Part shown: one piece after another, positions 7,458 to 16,600 of the stretch
Layout of the letters: the number at the start of each line of letters is the position of its first letter
Numbering within the stretch: the stretch's first letter is position 1
Source of the DNA: CAYQMF01 sp964418595
GTDB lineage: Bacteria; Planctomycetota; UBA1135; UBA2386
Assembly (NCBI GenBank): GCA_964418595.1
Contig: CAYQMF010000093.1
Span: forward strand, 1 to 26,694
DNA length: 26,694 bases
Direction: 5' to 3'
Position numbers and translations under genes: made by a program
The notes under the pieces: model-generated
Database searches by the model: none
What the model saw: the letters and a program-made list of their open reading frames with translations, nothing else
Told to the model about the DNA's origin: nothing

Positions 7458-9710
7458 ATGCGTCCACTCGCTCTTGCACTCGCGCTCACCCTGACCGTTC
7501 CGATCGTCGCGCCGCCACTCGTGGCCCAGAGCCTGACGATCGAGACCGTCAACTTCCAGGTCCAGCTCCGCGACGGCCTCGGCAACCCGATCAACGGCCC
7601 GACGACGGTCCAGACGCGGGTGTACGACGCCGCGTCCGGCGGCACCCCGCTGTGGACGGAGGCGCACAGCACGAACGCCACGAACGGCGTGGTCAATCTC
7701 GCGCTCGGTTCCCTCGTTCCTTTCCCGAGCAACCTGTTCCAGGGTGGCAGTCGCTACCTCGGCGTGCAGGTTGCGACGGACCCGGAGATGACGCCCCGCC
7801 TCGAGATCGCGGCGGTGCCGGTCGCCCTCACCTCGCAGAAGGTGCAGGCCCTCGAGCCGGCACAGGTCAACACGACGGCGATCGCACCCAGCGCGGTCAC
7901 CAGCGCCAAGCTCGCCGATGCCGCGGTCAGCACGGCGAAGCTGGCCGACGCAGCGGTCGACGGCAGCAAACTCGCCGATGCCGCGGTGAGCAGCGCGAAA
8001 CTCGCCGACCTCGCGGTTGGGAGCAACAAGCTCGCCGACGCGGCCGTGACCACCACCAAGCTCGGCGATGACGCGGTGAGCAGCGCCAAGCTGGCGGACG
8101 ACGCCGTCACGACGCCCAAGGTCTGCGACACGGCGATCACGACGTCGAAGCTCGCCGACGCCGCGGTGGATGCGGTGAAACTGGGGAACGACTCGGTCAC
8201 GACATCCAAGGTGTGCAACACGGCGATCACGACGTCCAAACTCGCCGACGCCGCGGTAGATACGGTGAAGCTGGGGAACGACTCGGTCACGACATCCAAG
8301 GTGTGCAACACGGCGATCACGACGTCCAAACTCGCCGATGCCGCAGTGGACGCGGTGAAGCTCGGAAACGACTCGGTGACCACGCCCAAGGTCTGTGACG
8401 GGGCGATCACGTCGGCGAAGATCGCCCTCTCCGCCGTTGACGCGATGAGGCTCGCACCCGGCGCCGTGACGACGTCGACCGTCGACAACGGTGCGATCAC
8501 GACATCCAAGCTCGCAGACGCGGCGGTCACGGTCGCCAAGATCAACTCGGGGGGAGCGATCAACGGCAGCGTGCTCACCGTCGCCGCCGTCGGTGTGACG
8601 TGGGCTGCGCCCGTCGGCCTGAATCTGCCCTTCGTGGCCAACGTCTCGACGCCGCAGGTCGCGTTCGACATCCAACAAGGCATCGGTACGGCGCTCCGCG
8701 GCACGAGCGCCGGCCCCGATGCCGTCGCCGTTTACGGCGAGGCGACCGATCCGGCATCCGGGTCGATCGCGACGGGCGTCGTGGGGAAGTCCTCGGGTGG
8801 CAACGGGCGCGGGGTATTCGGCGAAGCAACTGTGACCGACGGGCCCGAGCCCTCGTACGGCGTGTACGGCCTCGCGCACTCGCGCAAGGATGGGTCCGCG
8901 GGGATCTTCGGCAGGTCGCCCAACACGGATGGCATCGTCCATGGCGTCATGGGAGTCACCGAGACGGTCGATGGCGGCGCCGGAGTCCGCGGGGCCGCGA
9001 CTCCGGCGGGCGGAGTCGGCTCGTCCTTCGGGGTGTACGGCACCAGCACGTCGACCACCAACCTCTCCGCCGCCGTCTACGGCGAGTCCACCGCCACGAG
9101 CGGCTCGACGCGTGGCGTGTGGGGCAAAGTGAACTCGCCGAGCGGCGCAGCCTACGCAATGTACGCCGAAGGCAAGCTGGCCGCGACCGGGACCAAGTCC
9201 TTCCTCCAGCCGCATCCCACCGACCCCGCTCTCCAGATCCGCTTCGTCTGCCTCGAAGGCAACGAAGCCGGCACCTACTTCCGCGGCTCCGCCCGTCTCG
9301 CCGGTGGCCGTGCGATCATCGAGGTGCCGGAGGAGTTCCGCCTCTGCACGGAGGTGGACGGGATCACCGTGCAGGTCACCGCCGTCGGCCAGCGCGCCGA
9401 CCTGTGGGTCGAGGCCAAGGACCTCCGGCGCATCGTCGTGCGCGGTCAACCCGATGCGCCGTTCGACTACTTGGTCAACGGCGTGCGGCGCGGCTACGCG
9501 CGGCACACGGCGATCGAACCGAACACGGCGTACGTGCCCGCGGAGAGCGGCGTCCCGTTCGGCGCGCAGTACCCGCTGGAGATCCGTGCGCTGCTCGTGG
9601 CGAGCGGCGTGCTCAACGCCGACTTCACGCCCAACGAGGCCACCGCCACGCGCCTGGGGTGGAAGCTGAAGGGCACGGGCGAGCCTTTGGGTGACGGAGG
9701 CCTGCAGTGA
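7458..9710 (+). CDS. Secreted fibre-like protein with decapeptide repeats and a tail-fibre-like C-terminal domain
   Basis: The 750-residue protein opens with a signal peptide (MRPLALALALTL... PPLVAQ). Residues about 25-140 form a recurrent surface-protein module with the signatures YDAASGGTPLWTE and YLGVQVATDPEMTPR. Residues 146-365 are 22 contiguous decapeptide repeats of the type AVTTSKLADA. Residues about 410-578 carry looser GVxG or VYGE units (VYGEAT, GVFGEAT, YGVYGLAHS, GVYGTST, VYGEST, GVWGKV). From about 580 (KSFLQPHPTDPAL, EAGTYFRG) to the end is a domain resembling the C-terminal regions of tail-fibre-like bacterial proteins. The likely role is an elongated, possibly trimeric surface fibre; no catalytic motif is seen. 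The stop overlaps the GTG start of the TIG protein (GTGA), so the two are translationally coupled. Confidence 0.82.
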   Translation: MRPLALALALTLTVPIVAPPLVAQSLTIETVNFQVQLRDGLGNPINGPTTVQTRVYDAASGGTPLWTEAHSTNATNGVVNLALGSLVPFPSNLFQGGSRYLGVQVATDPEMTPRLEIAAVPVALTSQKVQALEPAQVNTTAIAPSAVTSAKLADAAVSTAKLADAAVDGSKLADAAVSSAKLADLAVGSNKLADAAVTTTKLGDDAVSSAKLADDAVTTPKVCDTAITTSKLADAAVDAVKLGNDSVTTSKVCNTAITTSKLADAAVDTVKLGNDSVTTSKVCNTAITTSKLADAAVDAVKLGNDSVTTPKVCDGAITSAKIALSAVDAMRLAPGAVTTSTVDNGAITTSKLADAAVTVAKINSGGAINGSVLTVAAVGVTWAAPVGLNLPFVANVSTPQVAFDIQQGIGTALRGTSAGPDAVAVYGEATDPASGSIATGVVGKSSGGNGRGVFGEATVTDGPEPSYGVYGLAHSRKDGSAGIFGRSPNTDGIVHGVMGVTETVDGGAGVRGAATPAGGVGSSFGVYGTSTSTTNLSAAVYGESTATSGSTRGVWGKVNSPSGAAYAMYAEGKLAATGTKSFLQPHPTDPALQIRFVCLEGNEAGTYFRGSARLAGGRAIIEVPEEFRLCTEVDGITVQVTAVGQRADLWVEAKDLRRIVVRGQPDAPFDYLVNGVRRGYARHTAIEPNTAYVPAESGVPFGAQYPLEIRALLVASGVLNADFTPNEATATRLGWKLKGTGEPLGDGGLQ
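7893..8552 (+). repeat. Array of 22 tandem 30-bp (10-residue) repeats inside the fibre-like protein
   Basis: The repeat is in frame and gap-free. Each unit has the form A(V/I)xxxKLADA: hydrophobic at position 2, Lys at 6, Leu/Val at 7 and Asp/Asn at 9. Units 8, 11, 14 and 17 replace LAD with VCD or VCN, which places one cysteine every 30 residues. The last units (18-22) are more divergent. The regular periodicity suggests a repetitive beta-solenoid or fibrous stalk. Confidence 0.9.
8130..8399 (+). repeat. Three 90-bp higher-order repeats
   Basis: Within the decapeptide array, a 90-bp block (three decapeptides) occurs three times in a row, at 8130-8219, 8220-8309 and 8310-8399. The copies encode TAITTSKLADAAVD(A/T)VKLG and then NDSVTT(S/P)KVC(N/D). 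Near-identical nucleotide sequence points to recent expansion by unequal crossing-over or slippage. Copy number may differ between strains. Confidence 0.9.
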
Positions 9711-10555
9711 GCCCGCGCCGGCTGACTGCGGTAGGGCTCGGCCTGCTCGCGTTGTCCGCTGCCGGCGGTCGAGCGCAGTTGGCCCAGGGCCCCGGCTACC
9801 GGCTCACGGGCTACGTGATCTCCGGCACCGGTGGCGGTGGCGCGTCGAGCGCCGCGGCCGGCTACGGTGCGACGGCGGCGTTCGGATCGGCGACGCCGCC
9901 GACCTCGTTCAGCTTCCGCGCCAGCGCCGGCTTCGTCGCCGCGACGCAGCCGCTCTCGGGGAATGCGCCCGTGCTGTTCGGCGTGGATCCGCCGGTGGGC
10001 CCGGCGACCGGAGGTACCACGCTGCGTCTCACCGGCATCGGCCTCACCCGGCTCGCCACCCCGCTGACGGTGCGCGTGGACGGGTTCCCGGCCACCAATG
10101 TGCAGCGACTCTCGGATCTGGCGGTGACGTGCACGACGCCGGGCGGCACTTACGGCCCGGTCGCGGTCGAGCTCTCGGATGGGACGACGACGCTCCAGCA
10201 GTCCTTCGTCTACGTGCCGGGTGTCGTCACGGCCCCGTTCGCGACGCTGGGCACCGAACTGCGCGTCGCGTGCCACGGCATCGCTGGCACGCACTTCCTG
10301 GTGTACGGCGCCCTCGCCCCGGCGCAGATCCCGTTCCCGCCGTTCGGCACCCTCCTCCTCGACCCCACGACGCTGTTCCTCACCGCGCAAGGGAGCTTCC
10401 CCGCGCCACCCGGGCTCGTCCGCGCGCGCCTCCCCGTGCCCGACGCGCCGGCCCTGTCCGGGCTCGTCCTCTACTTCCAACTCCTCTCGGTCGATGTGGC
10501 TGCGCTCCCCATCGTGGTCCGCCTCACCAACCGGGCGGTGGCGCAGTTGCTCTGA
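9707..10555 (+). CDS. Secreted IPT/TIG-domain protein
   Basis: The 282-residue protein begins at a GTG overlapping the previous stop by 4 bases and has a signal peptide (MSPRRLTAVGLGLLALSAAGGRA). Residues about 29-80 resemble a Gly/Ser-rich element seen in secreted proteins of planctomycete-type bacteria (YRLTGYVISGTGGGG, then GYGATAAFGSA). Residues about 87-171 are an immunoglobulin-like IPT/TIG fold: VLFGVDPPVGPATGGTTLRL opens it, VRVDGFPATNV follows, and CTTPGGTYGPVAVELSDG and FVYVP close it. The remainder (about 177-282, with GTLLLDP and LPVPDAPALSGLVLYFQLL) matches the general pattern of the C-terminal module in the FG-GAP and 17217 proteins. TIG domains usually mediate binding, so this is probably an accessory or partner of the fibre protein it is coupled to (inference). 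Confidence 0.78.
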   Translation: MSPRRLTAVGLGLLALSAAGGRAQLAQGPGYRLTGYVISGTGGGGASSAAAGYGATAAFGSATPPTSFSFRASAGFVAATQPLSGNAPVLFGVDPPVGPATGGTTLRLTGIGLTRLATPLTVRVDGFPATNVQRLSDLAVTCTTPGGTYGPVAVELSDGTTTLQQSFVYVPGVVTAPFATLGTELRVACHGIAGTHFLVYGALAPAQIPFPPFGTLLLDPTTLFLTAQGSFPAPPGLVRARLPVPDAPALSGLVLYFQLLSVDVAALPIVVRLTNRAVAQLL

Positions 10556-10560
10556 CGGCA

Positions 10561-10588
10561 CGCGACCGCAGGCCCACACCGCGTCGCG
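10561..10588 (+). terminator. Inverted repeat after the TIG gene
   Basis: CGCGAC at 10561-10566 and GTCGCG at 10583-10588 are perfect inverted arms with a 16-base loop, 5 bases after the stop codon. There is no T-run. It sits just ahead of the shared motif at 10594, as the short hairpin at 7322 sits ahead of the motif at 7339. Confidence 0.25.
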
Positions 10589-10593
10589 GGCAG

Positions 10594-10614
10594 GAAAGCT
10601 CGGTTTCCTGTCCG
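10594..10614 (+). promoter_or_regulatory. Shared leader motif, copy 2 (GAAAGCTCGGTTTCC core)
   Basis: This is the second copy of the motif at 7339-7359, with 18 of 21 bases identical and the downstream CGGCGGCT block at the same distance (10628-10635). Here the dyad is better: GGAAA and TTTCC flank six bases (10593-10608). It lies 41 bases ahead of the RHS start codon. A shared regulator or sigma factor for the two surface-protein operons is the simplest reading. Confidence 0.4.
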
Positions 10615-10654
10615 GTCAGGCTCCCCACGGCGGCTCACGCCCTGGAGCTCACGC

Positions 10655-13600
10655 ATGCGCGAACACCTTGCAAACACCGTCCTGCCGGCAGGGTCGCTGG
10701 CGGTGCGGCAGTTTCTCTCTTTCGTCGGCGCAATCGGCCTTGCCGCGACAGTTCCCGGTGTTGTCCCCTTGGTCACAGCCAGAGGCCTCGCCCAGGACGT
10801 CGGCGCCGTCCGCGTCCTCAACCACGCGACGGTGCAAGAGCGAGGCTTCAACCCCACTCGCTTGCCTACGGATGCGTACGGCACCGGCGTGGCGCGGCTC
10901 GGTGACGTCGACGCTGACGGCATCGCCGACCTCGCGCTGGGGAACTCGCGCGGCAACGAGACGAGCCAGAACGCCAGCGACGGTGGCCGGATGACGGTGC
11001 TGTTCCTGCGCAGCGACGGTTCCATCCGGAGCTACCTCGACATCAACCGACCCGGGTGGCTTGGCGGCAACGGCATCGCCTCGCTGGGCGACATCGATGG
11101 CAACGGCTACGCCGACTTCGCCGCCGGGTCCATCCTGACTCCCGGCGGCGGCCAGGTCACGATCTTCAAGTTCGCGGCCGGCCAGACGTTTGTCGAGTCG
11201 GTCATCGCACCGCCGCCTGGCTTCCCCAGCTTCGGCCGCGCCCTCGCTTGGCAACCAGCCGCAGCGGGCGGTGGCGGCTGGCTCGCGGTCGGCGATGGGA
11301 ACGCGTTCGGAACCGGGGCCGTCGTCGTGTACCGCCTGGATTCCACCGGTGCTGTGGTGGGCAGCCCGCAGAACCTCACCAGCCTCGGGTTCACCGGAGC
11401 GCTCGCGGCCGGAGACTACTTCGGCGTCGATCTGGCATACGCCGACAAGAACGCGGACGGCATCGCCGACCTGCTGCTCGTCGGCGCAAGCCTCGACGAC
11501 ACGGGCGGCTCGGACTGCGGCGCCGTGTGGGTCTGCAACCTCAGCGCGAGTGGCCAGGTGACCGGCCAGACCAAGATCACCCAGCAGACTCCTGGATTCC
11601 GCTACGCCCTTTCGCAGAGCGCTTGGTTCGGCGGCTCGATCGCCCTGGTGCCCGATGTCGACGGCGACGGCCTGCTCGAGCTTTGCGTCAGTGCTGCCGG
11701 CTGGAACGCAGCGAGTCAGAGCACCCACGGTGTCGTCCATTGCCTGGAACTGGATGCTGCGGCAAACATCGTCTCGATCACCAAGATCCACCAGGACAAC
11801 GGCGGCGACTTCCTCCACCCGAGTTGGGGCGGGGTGTCGCTGCAGTCCCCTCCACTCGCTCACTTCGGCTACGACATCGCCTTCGTAGGCGACACGGACG
11901 GGGATGGCCGGTTGGAACTCATGGTGGGCGCGCCGTCGACCAACGGTGGCGGCACCGCCTTGCTCGTGAACCTTGGCCCGCAGGTGGCGTCGGAGCCCGC
12001 GCCGAGACGAACGCCCATTCTGGCGCCGCTCGAGTGCAACAACGCTTCGTCGCCGGGCCACGACCAGTCGGTGGTCAACCGCGCGTCCGGCGAATTCGCC
12101 AACACGCGGGTCGACGTGAGGATTCCCGGGCGCGGCATGCCGCTGCTCGTGCAGCGGACGACACGCACCCGCACGCCGTCCGTCGGCGCGAACGGCAACA
12201 ACGCGAACAATGCCCTCGAGGCACGGCTGCGCAGGAACGGCACTGACCTCTTCCTGTGCGATGGCATGGGCAACGCCGACCGTTTCCTGCGCCAGACCGA
12301 CGGGAGTTGGACCGCGCCCGGTGTCTTCCGCCGCATCACGCGTGCAACCGACGCCGGCGAGTACACGGTGACCTTCGAGAACACGGCCACCTGGGAGTTC
12401 CATCCCACCGATGGCAGCCCCATGGACGGCAAGCTGCGCGCGATCCGCGACCGCAACGGCAACATGGTCACGCTCTTCCATGACGCGCAGGGCCAATTGA
12501 CGCGCGTCAACGACTCCGTGGGCCGCGACGCAACGTTCACCTACGACGCCGCCGGCCGCATGACGTCGGTGCGCGACTGCGCGGGCCGCGTGACGACGTA
12601 CGCCTACTACCAGAGCGCCGAGGCGGGCGGCACGGAGGGCGACCTCAAGTCGGTGACCACGCCGCCGGTCACGGGCACGCCGCATGGGAACGACTTCCCT
12701 GCCGGCAAGACGACGACCTACACGTACACGCGTGGCTTCTCGGATGCGGCGCTGAACTCGGACCTGCTGACGATCACCGACGCGAAAGGGCAGACGTACC
12801 TCACCAATGTGTATGCGCACACGATTGCGGCGAGCGACCCGCGCTTCACGACGAGCCCCAGCAGCATCTACTACGACCGCATCGTCCGCCAGATCGCCGG
12901 CGACCCGGGCGACGTCATCGACTGGGTGTACGAAGCGCAGACACCGTCCGCGGCGAACCACTTCGCGATCATCAAGGTGATCGAGAACGACCGGGTCGGC
13001 AACGTCACCGAATTCTTCTACGACGCGAACAACCAGGAGGTCATCCGCCGCGAGTACACCGGTCGCGCGCCCGACCCCGACAACCTCACGTCATCGACCG
13101 TCAACCGGCCGACCTCCCCGCTGCGCGCCACCGATCCGCCGTACTTCGAGACGCGCTGGCAGTACAACCAGGACGGCTTGGTGACGCGGGTCGACTATCC
13201 GGAGGGCGACTTCACGCGCAACGTGTACGAGATCGACCTCAACCCCTCGGCCGATCCGATCTCGCGCGGCAACCTGCGGGAGGTGCACCACGACGCAGGT
13301 CCGCGCGGCAGCCAGCTTCAGCAGGTGATCTCCAGGTTCTTCACCTACCGCACCGGCGGCGGCGGGTGCTGCGGCACGAACTTCGTTCTGACCGAAACCG
13401 ACGCGCGCGGCGCGGTGACGACGCACCAGTACGACGCTGTCGGCAACCGGACGCGAACCACGGGCCGACTCCCCGGGCTGGTCGACGATTGGACCTACAA
13501 CGCGCTCGGCCAGATCACGAGCCATACCTGGCCGGCGCTCGCCGGAGTGCGCCGGGTCGACACCTTCTCGTACTACACGACTGGCCCGCAGACGGGCTTC

Positions 13601-16600
13601 CTGCAGGCCGGCGTCGTCGACCAAGGCGGCCTCCTCCTGGCGACGACCTACGAGCACGACTGCGTCGGCAACCTCACGCGCAGCGTCGATCCCCGCGGCA
13701 AGGACACGCTCTACGTCCTCAACGCGCTCGACCAGGTCGTCGCCGAGTACACCCCGGAAGTGACCACCGGCAGCGGCGTCCGCTACGAGACCCTCACCTG
13801 GTACGACGCCAACGACAACGTCGTGCGCGTCGACGTCGAGAACCGCGACGAGAACGGCGTACGGGGCGCCAACACGCACTTCACCACCACGTACGACCAT
13901 GACATCCTCGACGAGGTGATCCGCGTCACGCGCGAGCTGACGCCGGGGACCAACGTCGTCGAGGAGTATGCCTACGACGCCAACCGCAACCCGACGCTCG
14001 TGCGCAAGGGCGAGGCGACGAGCGGCGGCCAGCCGGGCAATGTCGAACAGACGACGTACGACGAGCGCAACCTGCCGTTCCGCAAGATCCATGCGCCCGG
14101 CACCGCGGACCAGTCGACGAGCCAGCAGGACTACGACAGGAACGGCAACCGCCGCTTCCTGCGCGAGGGCCTGGAGAGCTCACCACGACTCACCGAGTGG
14201 GTCTACGACGGCCACGACCGCTTGCAGGACCAGGTTGATCCCATGGGCAACCTGCACACGTACCGCTACGACGCCAACGCCAACCTGACGCAGGCGAGCG
14301 TGCTGGGCCAGCTCGTCGACGACGCGAACCCGGGCCCGCGCGTGCTGCTGTTCGAACAGGTGTTCTCCTACGACGCCGCCGACCGGATGACCGGCGAGCA
14401 GGTCCGCCACTTCGACCCGACCACCGGCACGCCGATCGGCGACGGCAACTCGACGGCCACGCACACTTACGACGGCCCATCGCTGCTGGCGCAGAGCGTG
14501 GACGACCGCGGCAACGCCACCACCTACACCTATGACACCGCGCATCGCCAGCGAACCGAGCAGGACGCCAAGGGCAACCGGCTCACCCTGGCGTACGACG
14601 CCGCCAGCAACGTGACGTCGACGCGGGAGGACGACGTGGCCGACAGCGGAGCGCCGCTCCAGACGTTCACCACCACCTACGAGTACGACGGACTCGACCG
14701 CGAGGTGCGCGCCACCGACGGCCGCGGCAACGTCTCCGTCACGGCCTACGACTCGCGCGCCAACCTCGTGCGCACGCTCGATGCACTCGGCAACGAGGCC
14801 CGCTACGAGTACGACGGTCTGAGTCGCCTGCTGCGCAGCATCCGCGACCTGAACGGCAATGGCGCCAGTGCCAGCGACCCCGCCGACATCGTCACCCAGC
14901 AGACCTGGGACCACAGCTCACGCCTCGTGGCGCGCACCGACGACAACGGCAACGCCAGCGTGTACGTGTACGACGCGCTCGACCGCCGAATCGAGGAGCG
15001 CGCGGGGGACGGCACGCGCGAGACCACGGCCTACGACGTGCATCACGACCCGGTGACGATGGCCGACGCCAATGGCAGCGTCGTGACCAGCACCTACGAC
15101 CTGCTCGGCCGGCTCGCGCACCGCGCGATCGTGCCGGGTCCACGCGTGTCGGCGGCAACGACGTTCGAGGACTACCGGTACGACGGCTACTCGCGCGTGA
15201 TCCGGCTCGAAGACGACGACTCCATCGTGCTGCGCAGCTACGACTCGATGGACAACGTGGTCGAAGAGACGCTGAATGGCCGGAGTACGCAGGCGACGTA
15301 CGACGGCATGCAGAACGAGCTGACGCGAGCGCATCCGGGCGGAACGCTGGTGCAGTCGACCTGGGACGCTCTCGACCGCGTGCGCACGGTCGGCATCGGC
15401 GGGCCGTTCTCGACCTACGACTACGTCGGGCCCGGCCGCATCGAGCGGCGGACCGACGGCAACGGCACCCAAGCGACGATCGAGTACGACGGCTACGCGT
15501 CGGCACCCGTATTGCCGGGCGACTTCGGTGTCGGCAAGGTCGTGCGCACGCGGCACGAGAAGACCGCGGGGAGCATCGTGCTCGACGAGCACACCTACAC
15601 CTGGAATCCCGTGGGAAGCAAGACCCAGCGCCGGGACGTGCGCAGCTCCGGGCCGCAGATCGCCCAGCAGTTCTCCTACGACCGCGCACAGCGGATGACT
15701 CGGTCGACGCGGACCGGAGCGCCGGCGTCGGAGTACTCGCTCGACGGCGTCAACAACCGCACCAACCCCGGCTACCACATGAGCGCGTTCGCGCCCGTCC
15801 CCGCGGATCACCAGGTCAACCAGTACACCAAGACGGCGCGCGACCTGCTGATCAAGGATGGGGCCGGCCCGAGGCGGCCGCGGGTCCCGCCATCGGGCAC
15901 GGATGCACGCCTCTACGACGACAACGGCAACCTGACGCGCATCGACTCACGCGCCTTCGAGGCGAGCGTCGCCTACGACTACGCCGATCAGATGGTGGCG
16001 TACGAGCACTCCGGCAAGCTGACCACGTACCGCTATGACGCGCTGGGGCGCCGGTTCCACAAGGCATCGGGCGCGCTGTCCGCGGACTACATCTGGTTTG
16101 GCCGGCAACTCGTGGAGGAGCGTGTCGGGGGCAGCGTCGTGGCGGTGTACGGGTACGGCGCGGAGCTGGATGCGCCGGCGTTCATGGTGCGCATGGGCCA
16201 GCTGTACGTCTTCCACACCGACGATCAGGGCAGCATCACCGCGATCACTGACACCCTCGGCGACGTGGTCGAACGCTACGACTACTGCGATTTCGGCGGC
16301 GTCCAGTTCTTCGGCGCGGACAGCAAACCGCGCATGGGTTCGGCGATCGGCAACGCGGTGCTCTACAACGGCCGCTGGCTCGACGCTGAGTCGGGCTTCT
16401 ACTACTTCCGCACCCGGTATCTGGAGCCGGCGGTGGGTCGCTTCACGACCCGCGACACGATCGGCGTGTGGGCGGACGCCGCGGGCCTCGGCAATGGGCA
16501 TGTGTTCGTCGGCAACAACCCCTGGTCGCTGATCGATCCGATGGGGACGGCGGCGGGGGAGGGCATCAGCAACGTCGAGCTCGGCCTAAAGAAGAAGCCT

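Noticed and set aside
8130..8399. Tandem 90-bp repeats as a possible CRISPR array
   Set aside because: The repeats are contiguous, coding and without unique spacers, and there are no cas genes.
7269..9506. Minus-strand open frame (745 codons) opposite the fibre gene, with repeated RRDRRVAHLGCRD-like units
   Set aside because: Its repeats are the antisense reading of the decapeptide array. The plus-strand protein has a signal peptide and known modules.
10649..12961. Long minus-strand open frame (770 codons) opposite the RHS gene
   Set aside because: Antisense shadow of high-GC coding DNA: composition is rich in Arg/Ala/Val with no domain, and the plus-strand FG-GAP/RHS frame is certain.
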